From positions 248,001-312,000 of the forward strand of contig NZ_NJAU01000003.1 of NCBI RefSeq assembly GCF_002886255.1: 64,000 bases of DNA, given 5' to 3'. A program made the position numbers and the translations under genes. Position 1 is the stretch's first letter. Every line of letters starts with the position of its first letter. The stretch comes from Alteribacillus bidgolensis (GTDB lineage Bacteria; Bacillota; Bacilli; Bacillales; Marinococcaceae). The notes under the pieces were generated by a model. The model was given only the letters and a program-made list of their open reading frames with translations. It was not told where the DNA came from and did no database searches. This document shows, one piece after another, positions 1-8,843 of this stretch.

Positions 1-1050
1 CGTATCTTTGAGATTGAAGAACTCTAAGATGTTTTTAAGTTCGTTTGGATCGGTCGAACGAAAAGCAAATTTCATTCCAATGTTGTTTTTCATCTTTTCA
101 TCTAAAAGGTCATCCGCATTTTGGGTGACTAGATAGATAGCAGCTTGCATCGAACGTCCTTCCCGAACCAACTTAGATGCTAAGTGCTTCCCTTGCATCG
201 TGTTTAAAATCGCCCAAGCTTCATCCAGCAGGACCACTTTAAACAGTCCTCGATCCATATGGATAAACTCAAGCGCAAAGCTCGAAATCGGAAGCATCAT
301 AGCCACAGAAAGCATTTCCGATAAGTTATACTCATTCGTTTTCTTATCAGCTGATGGGAGTTGCAGATTTTGAATCTGAAGGACATTCATGGCTGTTTCT
401 AGGCTAATAGGATTTTTCACCTGACCGTTCCCAAATAACAGCTGTGCAAAAGAGAGCTCCTGAAAAGACTGAATATGCTCTCCTAACGAATGAGCCACTT
501 TATCTTCTTGGGAAAGCAAGTGCTCCACAATGGCGTTCATGCACGGATTCTCGCTGTTTGTTACTTCATTGACAGCTCTAGACAACTTGGGAAAACGCTC
601 TGAATCATTGATCTGTACTCCAGTGAGAAACGTTAAAATATCTAATGCTAACGTCTTTGCATCTTTTTTGTCGCTTAAAATGGAATACGGATCAAGCTTT
701 CCACGATCTTCTTCATCACTGGACAAAGTAATAATATTGACTTCACCACCCAAATCTTGAAGATCATTGCCCCAATTCCCGCGCTCTCCTTTCGGGTCAA
801 TGATGAGTCCTTTTCCTCCAGCCAATACTGAGAGATACGTTATGAAGTTAGAACTAAGGATTTCCCTCCCCCTAACGATCCAGTAAAACTCGCGGACAAA
901 GCACTGGTTTTAGCCCCTTTAATAGACTGTGCCGCACGATTAGGACTGATATAAACAGGCTGATCCAGAACCCCCGTAGAGCCGATCTATTTTTTCGGGA
1001 TCATAGCAAGTGACTTCACACATATCTTGTATCTTGTTTTTTATTTTCAT
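1..1050 (-). pseudogene. VirB4-like conjugation ATPase, frameshifted and partial
   Basis: The minus strand encodes the C-terminal ATPase part of a VirB4/TraE-type type IV secretion ATPase. A Walker A (GSLGGGKS) reads near 860-890, and a Walker B (KVVLLDEAW) lies near 205-245, followed by a VTQN motif. The frame breaks near 845 (the peptide after GGGKSLVLTS shifts to NFITYLSVLAGGKG) and again near 945-965. The apparent ATG at 1050 starts only a short N-terminal piece, so most of the normal N-terminal half is missing. The gene runs off the left edge. It would power DNA transfer in a Tn916/ICEBs1-like system, but this copy cannot make a full protein. Confidence 0.85.
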
Positions 1051-1372
1051 CCATGTTCCCCTCCATCAATCAAATATATATTTGATTATAATATACGTTT
1101 GAATAAATCTATCTGTTGATATTTTGTAAGATCTTTGCTCAAATACAAATGTAAAAAAGGAAAAAGTATTGGTAAGATGGGTTTGTCGCGTTAAAAAAGA
1201 TGACGTGAGAGGAAAATGGATGACATTTTTTCATCCCTTGATTGAGGGCACTTATTTCTGCTTCTTCCCATACAACTTTGGAATACCCTTCTTCGAGGAA
1301 GAGTGGAAGAAAAACTAGAAAACACTGCATTCAATATTGACTGATGAAAACAGCGTGAAGGAGGCGGTGAAT
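1051..1372. other. intergenic region without a confident gene
   Basis: AT-rich sequence around 1070-1110 could hold promoter elements for the broken VirB4 gene. On the plus strand an open frame from 1130 to 1318 ends in ...GIPFFEEEWKKN but has no start codon. It may be the tail of a lost gene; I do not recognise it. Confidence 0.3.
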
Positions 1373-1864
1373 ATGACGAAAAAAAGACTTGCTCTTTTGA
1401 TGACTTTTCTGTTCGTGCTTACTGGGTGCTCCGGAATTCAGCAGCAAGACAGCTCACATAATAGTCATAACAATGAACCCTCTTCCTTAACCTATGAACT
1501 AGGAAGTGATAATTGGGAAGCTGTCACCACAAATACGGATAGCCTTGAAACCTTAGAAGCTTATCAATTTGCCGTAGAACATCCAGAGGTCCTTGATTAC
1601 ATCCCTTGTTATTGCGGCTGTTACGAAGAAGCAGGGCACGAAAGCAATAAAAATTGCTTTGTCGATGAAAGAGAGGGGACAACGGTACAACTTGATACAA
1701 TGGGATTTGGCTGACAAATTTGCGTAGACATAGCCCGTGAGGCTAAATCCGAATTCGAAAAAGGAACCCCACTACCTGAAATTCGAAACTTGATTGATTC
1801 CAAATATGAGGGTGGTGCCGCTCCAGCAACACCAACACCGAAACCTGAAAAGGCAGACATATAA
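1373..1864 (+). CDS. CYCXC/PCYCGC-domain lipoprotein with in-frame TGA (possible selenoprotein)
   Basis: The start is ATG 1373, 8 nt after an AAGGAGG (1358-1364). Residues 1-18 form a lipoprotein signal ending in a LTGC lipobox. A PCYCGC motif lies near residue 80, then a second Cys (NKNCF). The frame meets TGA at 1712-1714 (codon 114) but stays open for 49 more codons to TAA 1862-1864. The downstream peptide reads QICVDIAREAKSEFEKG..., which is how this family continues. The TGA sits in GFG-TGA-QIC, so reading it as selenocysteine gives a UxxC redox motif. A hairpin of bacterial SECIS size follows. The alternative is a TGC/TGT-to-TGA nonsense mutation. The protein would be anchored outside the membrane, near thioredoxin-like partners such as the ResA/CcdA genes downstream. 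Confidence 0.7.
1715..1750 (+). promoter_or_regulatory. SECIS-like hairpin after in-frame TGA
   Basis: A perfect 5-bp stem TAGCC/GGCTA (1731-1735 with 1741-1745) closes a CGTGA loop. Two more pairs (1727-1728 with 1748-1749) lie below a 2x2 internal loop. The loop begins 22 nt after the TGA and has G as its second base. Known bacterial SECIS elements have a loop about 16-37 nt after UGA with a G near its start. This is suggestive only, because short hairpins arise by chance. Confidence 0.45.
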
Positions 1865-1875
1865 TTTAAGAACGT

Positions 1876-1913
1876 AAAGAAACCGAGTGGCAATTTTCCA
1901 ACTCGGTTTCTTT
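1876..1913 (+). terminator. Rho-independent terminator
   Basis: A 13-bp perfect stem (AAAGAAACCGAGT at 1876-1888 with its complement at 1901-1913) has a 12-nt loop and A/T flanks. It begins 12 nt after the TAA at 1864, not after the TGA at 1714, which fits translation through the TGA. Confidence 0.85.
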
Positions 1914-2087
1914 CGGTATAAACAATTGAGCATTAGGTGGGATTATTTAATGATTTTAAAGAACGAACTAATATTTATTTATCATTCCTATCTATTTTTG
2001 GTCTTCTTTGTAATATTCCCATGAAATGCTGGGATAAACAGTGAAACGTTCCTAGCATCATTTATTCGATAAGTACAATTTTTCGTC

Positions 2088-2282
2088 TTATTTCCTTTTA
2101 AAGATCCAATAAAGGAGCCCTCCTAAAAATGCAGGGATGCCCGCAAACAGACAAATAACTAAAAACGTGTCGAGATATTCCTTTAGTGTATCCTGATTAA
2201 ACAACCAGGAAGCAGACATTGTCAGACACGACAACCCAATTGCTACGAGAGATACAGCTACCACCCAGTCTATGCCTTTCAT
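2088..2282 (-). CDS. small two-helix membrane protein
   Basis: A 64-residue protein with two hydrophobic segments (about residues 8-27 and 40-60) and a KRK tail. It overlaps the end of the histidine kinase gene by 4 nt, so it is translationally coupled as the third gene of the two-component operon. No family is recognised. Confidence 0.65.
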   Translation of the reverse strand: MKGIDWVVAVSLVAIGLSCLTMSASWLFNQDTLKEYLDTFLVICLFAGIPAFLGGLLYWIFKRK

Positions 2283-3697
2283 GTTTGTTCTTCCTTTTCA
2301 TCTGGTATTATCGGAAACCGGATGTCAAATCTGGTTCCTTTACCTTCTTGGCTTGACACAGCAATACTTCCGCCCTGCAATTCTATGAGTTCCTTGGTGA
2401 TCGCAAGGCCCAGCCCTGTACCACCATATTTTCGGGCCCGCGATTTTTCCACTCGGTAAAATCGTTCAAAAATATAAGGCTGCTCTTCCGCCGGGATTCC
2501 TATCCCCGTATCTTCAATAGAAATCAACACTCTTTCCTGGCATTCCAATTTCAAGTCGACAGTCACAGTCCCATCCTCCGTATAGCGGAGTGCATTCTCC
2601 AGCAGATTATAAAAGATTTGTTCCATCCGCATTCCGTCACCGTATAGAAACGGTACATTATTTTCCAATGTTGAAATCATATCTATTCCCTTTTCTTCTG
2701 CCCGTAATTGCATGCGCTCCACCACGTTTTCCAACACTTCTTTTATATCGATCGCTTCCATTTCCAGATCGACTTTACCTTCTTCCATTTTAGCAAGATC
2801 AAATAAATCCTCAATCATACGTTTCAGCCTTGTTGCTTCTTTCTGCATGATCGCTAGGTATTTCTCTTTTTCTTCTTCACTTTCGTACAAGCCCTTATTT
2901 ACAATACGAGCATATCCTCCCAGGTAGGTGATCGGTGTTCTTAGTTCGTGGGAAACATTCGCAAAAAATTCCCTTCGTGAATCCTGATATCTTTGCAAAT
3001 CCACAGCTAAATCATTGATAGCTTGTGCGAGCGAACCGGTTTCATCTCTTGTGGAGACATGGACGCGGGTTTTTAAATCTCCTTTTGCTATATGTCTTGT
3101 AGCTCTTTCCATATGAACGAGCGGGTCAGATAACTTTCGGGATAACACAAGGGTTAAGCCAAGAGCGAGAAAAAAAACCCCCACCCCGGAAAGAGTCAGC
3201 ATGAGACGAATCCGCTGAATAGACTGATCGATACTCTCCACCGATGACAGCACAAATACCCCGCCCATAAAGGTGTTCTCGCTCTCCATTGCCTGCCCGG
3301 AAACCAAAAACTTTTCTCCTCCTTCTCCCGCTTTATATTCTTTTGTTATCGTTTCTCCACCGGATAAAGCTACCAGATCTTCCTCAGAGATAGAAGATCC
3401 GACGGTTATTCCGGGGACGCCTGCATTAGCAATGATCTGCCCTTCTTCATCCGTGACATATAAAGGGATTTGAGAAAAGTCCGCCATGGTGGTGACCATC
3501 TGTACCATCATTCGATTATTAGAATGGGCAATCGCCGATGCATAACGAGAAGATAGTTTCTCCATTTCTTGTTTTTCTTCATCAACATAAAAACCATAGA
3601 CCACTTGGTCGATAACAAACCCAAGAGGCAGTAGAATCGTGAGCAGCAAAAAAATGATCGATGCTCCCATTTTTATGGATATCCGATTCCATCTCAT
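2279..3697 (-). CDS. sensor histidine kinase (HAMP/HisKA/HATPase)
   Basis: 472 residues. TM1 is about 12-32, an extracytoplasmic region about 35-160, TM2 about 163-185 and HAMP about 186-238. The HisKA phosphoacceptor is H250 in SHELRTP. The catalytic domain shows N (NLLENALRYTEDG), DTGIGIP and GGTGLGL boxes. The gene starts inside the response regulator stop (4-nt overlap). It is an intact OmpR-class partner kinase. The stimulus is unknown; beside CcdA/ResA and a Met-rich protein, redox or metal stress at the envelope is a reasonable inference. Confidence 0.95.
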   Translation of the reverse strand: MRWNRISIKMGASIIFLLLTILLPLGFVIDQVVYGFYVDEEKQEMEKLSSRYASAIAHSNNRMMVQMVTTMADFSQIPLYVTDEEGQIIANAGVPGITVGSSISEEDLVALSGGETITKEYKAGEGGEKFLVSGQAMESENTFMGGVFVLSSVESIDQSIQRIRLMLTLSGVGVFFLALGLTLVLSRKLSDPLVHMERATRHIAKGDLKTRVHVSTRDETGSLAQAINDLAVDLQRYQDSRREFFANVSHELRTPITYLGGYARIVNKGLYESEEEKEKYLAIMQKEATRLKRMIEDLFDLAKMEEGKVDLEMEAIDIKEVLENVVERMQLRAEEKGIDMISTLENNVPFLYGDGMRMEQIFYNLLENALRYTEDGTVTVDLKLECQERVLISIEDTGIGIPAEEQPYIFERFYRVEKSRARKYGGTGLGLAITKELIELQGGSIAVSSQEGKGTRFDIRFPIIPDEKEEQT

Positions 3698-4407
3698 TTT
3701 CCTGATTCCTTCTCCTTGGCTTTATATCCCACACCCCATACGGTTTCAATCGGATTAGAAGCTGCGCCGGCTTTTCTTACTTTTTCCCGTATCTTTTTTA
3801 CATGGGTATCAACCGTCCGTAAATCGCCGAAATAATCGTCTCCCCACACCTGATTCAAAAGAACTTCCCGAGCAAACACCCGACCTGGACGTTTCGCCAA
3901 CACATATAACAGGTCAAACTCTTTTGGTGTAAGATCCACTACTTGGTCATGGACAAATACTTCACGCTTTTCCGGGTCAATCGTGATATCCTGAAAAGTA
4001 AGGATATCGGATGAGGTATGTTCAGAATAGTCAATAGAAACCCTTCTTAACAAGGCATTCACCCGGGCAACCAATTCTTCTGGTTCGAAAGGCTTTGTAA
4101 GATAATCATCGGCTCCCAGATTTAATCCCTGAACTTTGTCTTTTGTCTCTGTACGGGCGGTTAACATGAGAATCGGAACCTGGCTCGTTTGGCGGATACG
4201 CGCACAGACTTCCCAACCGTCGACTCCAGGCATCATGAGATCCAAGATCACCAAATCAAAGGCTTGGGAAGCAAGTTTTGCAAATGCTTCTTCCCCATTT
4301 GCCGCTTCGGTGATCTGAAAATCTTCTTGGCCAAGGTATACACGAAGCAGGTTTCTCATGTTCCATTCATCATCAACCACCAATATGCTGTATTGGCCCA
4401 TGTTCAT
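3694..4407 (-). CDS. OmpR/PhoB-family response regulator
   Basis: 237 residues. The receiver domain has acidic pocket VVDDEW, phosphorylation site D56 (VILDLMMP), T in MLTART and K in LTKPFEP. A winged-helix domain at about 135-232 contains the RTVDTHVKKIREK recognition helix. A second ATG two codons in (4401) is equally possible. It pairs with the overlapping kinase gene and is probably the transcriptional regulator of the adjacent redox cluster (inference). Confidence 0.95.
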   Translation of the reverse strand: MNMGQYSILVVDDEWNMRNLLRVYLGQEDFQITEAANGEEAFAKLASQAFDLVILDLMMPGVDGWEVCARIRQTSQVPILMLTARTETKDKVQGLNLGADDYLTKPFEPEELVARVNALLRRVSIDYSEHTSSDILTFQDITIDPEKREVFVHDQVVDLTPKEFDLLYVLAKRPGRVFAREVLLNQVWGDDYFGDLRTVDTHVKKIREKVRKAGAASNPIETVWGVGYKAKEKESGK

Positions 4408-4529
4408 CCCTCATTTAAAAGCTCAATTAGTCAAATGTTTGCTTCCTATCTTACCACGTGTAACAAAATCTGGTAAAAAAAGACTGCTTTCTTTTTCTAT
4501 TCATGTTTTCTTATTTTTCATTTGTCCCT

Positions 4530-5000
4530 CTAATCATAAGAAAAATATCCTGAAAATGTTTTTCTATACCAGTAATCTTTATTCCACTTTGTTCGCACAT
4601 GCTCAAAAAATAGAAGCGGGGCATCTGGCTTACAGACACGACGGATCTCCTGAAGAGCACGGGTCGGTTCAGGAATCGTACACAGAACCAGTGTTCCAAC
4701 AGCAGCATCAAACATATTTTCTTCAAATGGTAGAGATTCTCCCGAGGCTGCTACTAGTTCCACCGGTACTTTGGCTTTTTCAGCCTTGTCGGTTGACTGT
4801 TTTCTCATCCCCGGATCTGGCTCGACAGCAACAACCTTTTCTGCTTGTTGATAGTAGCCAAAATTCACTCCTGTTCCCGACCCCATTTCAAGAATAACTC
4901 CCTGTTGCTGGGAAACAAGACGGTTGCGAACCGCACCGAATCGCTTTTTTTCAAGCGGACTCATGAACGGATCATATAATTTCGAAAACCATGTACTCAT
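4530..5000 (-). CDS. class I SAM-dependent methyltransferase, shortened
   Basis: 156 residues with the SAM-binding motif LEMGSGTGVNFGYY at about 36-49, acidic VAVEPD and a Methyltransf_11-type core through GTLVLCTIPEP and LLFFEHVR. Family members usually run some 40-50 residues further; here the C-terminus ends in SYD. It is probably truncated, though the SAM core is complete. The substrate is unknown. It lies upstream of the response regulator gene in the same direction. Confidence 0.75.
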   Translation of the reverse strand: MSTWFSKLYDPFMSPLEKKRFGAVRNRLVSQQQGVILEMGSGTGVNFGYYQQAEKVVAVEPDPGMRKQSTDKAEKAKVPVELVAASGESLPFEENMFDAAVGTLVLCTIPEPTRALQEIRRVCKPDAPLLFFEHVRTKWNKDYWYRKTFSGYFSYD

Positions 5001-5145
5001 CCCTTTTCTTCCCTTTCTTCCCTTTCTATCGTTTTAATTTTTTGATAGTTAGCAATATCAGGATAGCCCGAGGTCTGGGAACACCAGCCAAAAATCCTGG
5101 AAGAGCGAGAAACGAAAGTCAAATCTCCAACATTATCACTTATAA

Positions 5146-5179
5146 GGAAAGGAAGACCTCTAATAGGGTCTTCCTTTCC
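5146..5179 (-). terminator. terminator of the Met-rich secreted protein gene
   Basis: A 13-bp perfect inverted repeat GGAAAGGAAGACC (5146-5158) with its complement (5167-5179) and an 8-nt loop, just beyond the stop at 5188. Confidence 0.8.
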
Positions 5180-5187
5180 TGCCTTTG

Positions 5188-5433
5188 TTATTCCGTGGTC
5201 TCTTCTTCCCCTTGAGCATTCATAAAGTTCTGGCAGGCATTCATCATCTCTTGCCCTTCGGGAGAATTCATCGCTTCCATCATTTGACTCATTCCTTCTC
5301 CGTTCATCATTCCATTCATCATGCCACCACTATTTCCATCTTCTTCGTGAGCATCCCCGATGTTGATTGGACCGGCAACCAAAGCAGCAGCAATAGCAAA
5401 CGATGGAATCATTAAAAGTTTTTTGTTTTTCAT
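5188..5433 (-). CDS. Met-rich secreted small protein
   Basis: 81 residues. A signal peptide (about 1-28) is followed by a mature part with clustered MMNG, GMSQMM and EMMN motifs, one Cys (MMNACQNF) and an acidic tail. Dense Met motifs in an exported protein suggest Cu(I)/Ag(I) binding or an oxidant sink (inference). It has its own strong terminator and a GGAGG site. No family name is offered. Confidence 0.75.
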   Translation of the reverse strand: MKNKKLLMIPSFAIAAALVAGPINIGDAHEEDGNSGGMMNGMMNGEGMSQMMEAMNSPEGQEMMNACQNFMNAQGEEETTE

Positions 5434-5543
5434 AGAGACTTCCTCCTTCTATTTATCTTACATTCTTAGCTTACCTATTAATTTTGATAAAACTGTGATG
5501 AAAAAAAGAAAACTTTTTATAAACCTCACTTAAAGGGGCCCCC

Positions 5544-6281
5544 TTAAATATTCCAGGGAATAAATTGAGCCAAATAGCTGGAGATCATTTGAAAATACCC
5601 AAAGAAAAGCATGACGCCCATAATGATCATAACCACTCCACCAGCTTTCTGAATACGGGGCATAAGCTTATGAAAACGCCTCAGTTTATGCAGGGACTTG
5701 GAGTAAAAAATAGCCACGAGCAAAAAAGGCAGACCTAATCCCATCGAATAAACGAAAAGCATTCCCATCCCTGTGACCATTGTTTCACTTTGACCGGCTA
5801 ACGCGAGAATCGAGCCAAGGACTAAACCAACACAAGGGGACCAGCCTGCGGCAAAAAGAAGGCCAAATAAGATAGAACCTCCAAAACTGTTGGCTTTCTT
5901 TAGTTTGGAGCGAATCCTTTTCTCGGACATTAAATGTCGAATCGTTAACAAGCCGGTCATTTGCAGTCCAAAGAGAACGATAATAATTCCTCCGAGTTGC
6001 GCCACCAGGTTGTTGTATTGACTGAACAACTGGCCGACAAACGTGGAAGAGGCACCAAGAAGCATAAAAATAATGGTTATACCTAAAATGAAACCGAAGC
6101 TTCGTAGAATAATGAGACGCTGGTCTGCTTGAATGGCGTCATCTGCTATCGAAGTGCCGGTCAACTGTGCTAAATAAGCAGGAACGAGCGGAAGAACACA
6201 TGGCGATAAAAACGAAAGAATCCCCGCCCCTAATGCCAGCCAAATCGTTATGTCACTCATTTCCATTCCTCCAAAATGCAT
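5544..6281 (-). CDS. ccdA: CcdA-type thiol-disulfide electron carrier
   Basis: 245 residues with about six membrane helices. The redox cysteines are in LSPCVLPLVPAYL (C28) and WSPCVGLVLGS (C150), the hallmark of CcdA/DsbD-gamma proteins. It carries reductant from cytoplasmic thioredoxin across the membrane to proteins such as ResA. It is followed 12 nt upstream on the transcript by the resA-like gene, so they are co-transcribed. ATG 6263 (MEMSD) is an alternative start. Confidence 0.92.
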   Translation of the reverse strand: MHFGGMEMSDITIWLALGAGILSFLSPCVLPLVPAYLAQLTGTSIADDAIQADQRLIILRSFGFILGITIIFMLLGASSTFVGQLFSQYNNLVAQLGGIIIVLFGLQMTGLLTIRHLMSEKRIRSKLKKANSFGGSILFGLLFAAGWSPCVGLVLGSILALAGQSETMVTGMGMLFVYSMGLGLPFLLVAIFYSKSLHKLRRFHKLMPRIQKAGGVVMIIMGVMLFFGYFQMISSYLAQFIPWNI

Positions 6282-6293
6282 ACCACCACCTTC

Positions 6294-6824
6294 TTAGGAA
6301 GGCTTTATCCGTTCCATATATTCTTGGATATCTTCTTCTGTCATACCGCCTGTCAGAATATCGATGATTTCTCCCTCTTCATTGATCAGAAAAGTAGAGG
6401 GTAATGGGCCTACCCCATATCTGTCAAGTACCGCTTTCTGTTCATCCATTAGAATCGGGAAGGATAAGTTGTGTCGATCGACAAAACGTTCTACTGCGAG
6501 ATCGGATTCCCCAACATTGACAGCTAGCACTTCCACCCCTTTTTCTTGATACTCCATATACTGATTTTCAATATAAGGAAATTCTTCTTCACAAGGCGGA
6601 CAGTAGGTTCCCCAAAAGTTTAAAAAGACACCCTGCCCACGGTAATCTTCTAATTCTACAGTTCCTCCTTCGAGTGTCCGCAATTCAAAGTTCGGAGCGG
6701 TCTCTCCTTCTTTTACCAAAGTGTCTTCACCGGTAAAGTTAGAATAGAGCACGTAACCGATGAGCACCGCAAGTACTCCCAAGATACTAGAACGGATGTA
6801 TAGACGGCGGCGTTTTTTATTCAT
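6294..6824 (-). CDS. ResA/TlpA-family membrane-anchored thioredoxin
   Basis: 176 residues. N-terminal anchor about 11-29; AhpC/TSA-like thioredoxin fold with active site CPPC (C75-C78, in GTYCPPCEEEFP); cis-Pro loop GPLPSTFLIN. It is extracytoplasmic and receives electrons from CcdA, the adjacent gene. In B. subtilis ResA reduces apocytochrome c. Here, with no cytochrome genes around, it may serve the Cys/Sec lipoprotein at 1373 or the Met-rich protein (inference). Confidence 0.92.
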   Translation of the reverse strand: MNKKRRRLYIRSSILGVLAVLIGYVLYSNFTGEDTLVKEGETAPNFELRTLEGGTVELEDYRGQGVFLNFWGTYCPPCEEEFPYIENQYMEYQEKGVEVLAVNVGESDLAVERFVDRHNLSFPILMDEQKAVLDRYGVGPLPSTFLINEEGEIIDILTGGMTEEDIQEYMERIKPS

Positions 6825-6863
6825 GATCGTCTTCCCCCCTTCCCTCTTTGTTATAGGGCATCC

Positions 6864-7082
6864 TTAATCCTTTTCTTTTTTTAAGAACTCTTTTCTCCGT
6901 TGGTACTCTTCTTCATCAATTTCCCCTGTAGCGAAACGTTCTCGAAGGAGTTCGAGGGAGGAATCTTTTTTCTTTTCAAACGGTTTTATCAGTAGACTCA
7001 ATAGCCCATAAATTAGAAACCCGACCAGCACAATAGCAAGCAAATTATATATGATCATTCCGCCACTCATCATCGACATCAT
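6864..7082 (-). CDS. SHOCT-domain small membrane protein
   Basis: 72 residues. One helix (about 10-32) is followed by a short C-terminal SHOCT motif (LRERFATGEIDEEEYQRRKEFL), a small oligomerisation module common in Gram-positive membrane proteins. The same-strand resA-like gene follows after 40 nt. Confidence 0.85.
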   Translation of the reverse strand: MMSMMSGGMIIYNLLAIVLVGFLIYGLLSLLIKPFEKKKDSSLELLRERFATGEIDEEEYQRRKEFLKKEKD

Positions 7083-7101
7083 TGCTGGCTCCTCCCTTCT
7101 T

Positions 7102-8049
7102 TTATAGAGTGCTTTCTCCTTTTTCCGCTAACATGTCCCAAGTTTCTCCGCTATCTTCCGTATAATAAATGTCTTTTTGCTCGGTCACAATCACGACCGT
7201 ATTTTCCTCAGCAGGATTCTGAGCAATATACAAAATAGAATTATCTGTTTCTAGCTCTGGAAGCTGCCATTCATCGATATTTCTCGTTTCTGGATCTATC
7301 TGTAGCAATTGCACACTCTCCCCCGTTCCGGCTGCAAATAGGCTTCCGTCATGACCAAACGAAACAGCTGTAATTCTTGTATCCACTCCCAGCGGTTCAA
7401 ACATATCGCCAAAATCCTCAGACAAGTAGACATCACTTTTCGTACCAATGGCGAGGACTTCTTCCTTTGTTGGATGGGCGGCGAGACTGGTCATTTCTTC
7501 TTGGATTCCCTGTAGGGCAGAACGCTCCCATGTTTCGGTTTCATCGGTGCTGTAATAAAGACCAGGGGCCTCCATTCTGGAGTTGGATTCGGGGTTAAAC
7601 ACATAGATGGCATGGGTGTTGTATCCCACATCCATATGATGAAAATCAATTTCTTCGTACAGGTCTAATATCTCCAGGGATTTCCCGTTATCCGTGCTTT
7701 TGATAATACCAAAAGGATTGCTCAAATCTGAGCTTACCGATGGGTGTCCACTGCTGTAAAATCCATCATCGACCATGGAAAATCCCATATAGTCATGTCT
7801 TTCTCCTTCTGCCATTCTCCATTCACCGTCCTCCAATACTCGAAGTCCGTCATGAGCGGGAACATAAGCCTGTTTACCATCTTCAGTAAAACCTATCCCG
7901 TGCATATGAGGGAATTCAATATCCTCACTATCAATGCTGTCGGCATTACCATTACATCCGCTCAAAAGAAAAATAGAAGCGGTAAAGATGAACAAGGGCC
8001 ATTTATAATGTTTCAACGTATTTTTTTTAGGAGAATTAAATTTTTTCAT
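7102..8049 (-). CDS. F510_1955-type BNR/sortilin-like lipoprotein
   Basis: 315 residues. Lipoprotein signal with lipobox LLSGC near residue 32, followed by a beta-propeller-like series: HGIGFTEDGKQAYV, STDNGKSLEIL, STDETETWERS, YTEDSGETWDM. These Asp-box (S-x-D-x-G-x-T-W) turns mark the F510_1955/BNR group found beside metal and redox genes in Bacillales. Enzymatic activity is not established; a binding or assembly role is as likely. It is 19 nt upstream of the SHOCT gene. Confidence 0.8.
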   Translation of the reverse strand: MKKFNSPKKNTLKHYKWPLFIFTASIFLLSGCNGNADSIDSEDIEFPHMHGIGFTEDGKQAYVPAHDGLRVLEDGEWRMAEGERHDYMGFSMVDDGFYSSGHPSVSSDLSNPFGIIKSTDNGKSLEILDLYEEIDFHHMDVGYNTHAIYVFNPESNSRMEAPGLYYSTDETETWERSALQGIQEEMTSLAAHPTKEEVLAIGTKSDVYLSEDFGDMFEPLGVDTRITAVSFGHDGSLFAAGTGESVQLLQIDPETRNIDEWQLPELETDNSILYIAQNPAEENTVVIVTEQKDIYYTEDSGETWDMLAEKGESTL

Positions 8050-8204
8050 GGTATATCCTCTCTTTCTTCCTATTAAAATGGAAGGCTGTCATGCCTATCT
8101 TTATTTCATATATTGAAAAGAAAAGGCTGTTCGTCATGGAACATTTGTAAGGATAAGGAAGGGAATATTGCCAGTTAATATCGAAAAAACATGGAGAATA
8201 ACCC

Positions 8205-8843
8205 TTATCTATTGCAAGAAGAACATTTATTACTCGTTTGTTTTTCCATCCCTTTTAAGCGTTGACCGATGTAGATGACACTAGCTGCCATTAACGATAA
8301 GGTTGCCATCTGTACCAAATTGACTAGCCAGCCGGATTCGTTTGTCAACAATCGAGATAGTGGATCTGCGGTAGCAGACCCAAATAACACAAGAAGCAAA
8401 GGGTAGACAGCCGGCAAACTGCAGCTAACAAAGCAAGTCGCCGTCACAGCAACACTAGAACCCACCGTGCTCCCCATCGTCTTCATATCCCATTTCTTCT
8501 TCAGCCGCCATTGGTATATAACAAAACCAAGCGCTACTCCAACTAATCCAACGAAAGCCATCAACAGAAACAATCCGGCAACAGAGATAATCCCAAACAA
8601 ATGAAGGTTTGGCCACCAAAACTCAATACTTGGCCAGATCGACAAAGGTCCGTAGGTTTGGGAGGCTTTTATGTACCCTTGTTCCAATATTTTAGACGCA
8701 TTAGGATTAGATATAGTAAGCATCCCTGATGCAAAAAGATAGAATACTCCATAGATAAAGGACGTGCTTCCCACCACGATTCGGTACCATGGAAAGGTAA
8801 AAAGATAATGGAGGTAAGTTCCTACGTGTAAATAAGCCGCCAT
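8205..8843 (-). CDS. multi-pass membrane protein with CxxxC-type helix
   Basis: 212 residues with about four to five hydrophobic segments (15-40, 75-110, 125-165, 170-195). A helix carries C-FVS-C followed by SLPAVYPLLLVLF, and the tail ends in CSSCNR. The cysteine-plus-proline helix recalls CcdA-type redox helices and the CSSC tail looks metal- or thiol-active, but I do not recognise the family. It overlaps the next upstream gene by 22 nt. Confidence 0.7.
   Translation of the reverse strand: MAAYLHVGTYLHYLFTFPWYRIVVGSTSFIYGVFYLFASGMLTISNPNASKILEQGYIKASQTYGPLSIWPSIEFWWPNLHLFGIISVAGLFLLMAFVGLVGVALGFVIYQWRLKKKWDMKTMGSTVGSSVAVTATCFVSCSLPAVYPLLLVLFGSATADPLSRLLTNESGWLVNLVQMATLSLMAASVIYIGQRLKGMEKQTSNKCSSCNR

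Noticed and set aside
1139..1330. Minus-strand open frame of 63 codons
   Set aside because: No ribosome site and odd composition; the plus-strand frame here looks slightly more protein-like but has no start either.
4358..4897. Plus-strand frame of 179 codons opposite regulator and methyltransferase
   Set aside because: Both minus-strand genes have clear family motifs; this is an antisense shadow.
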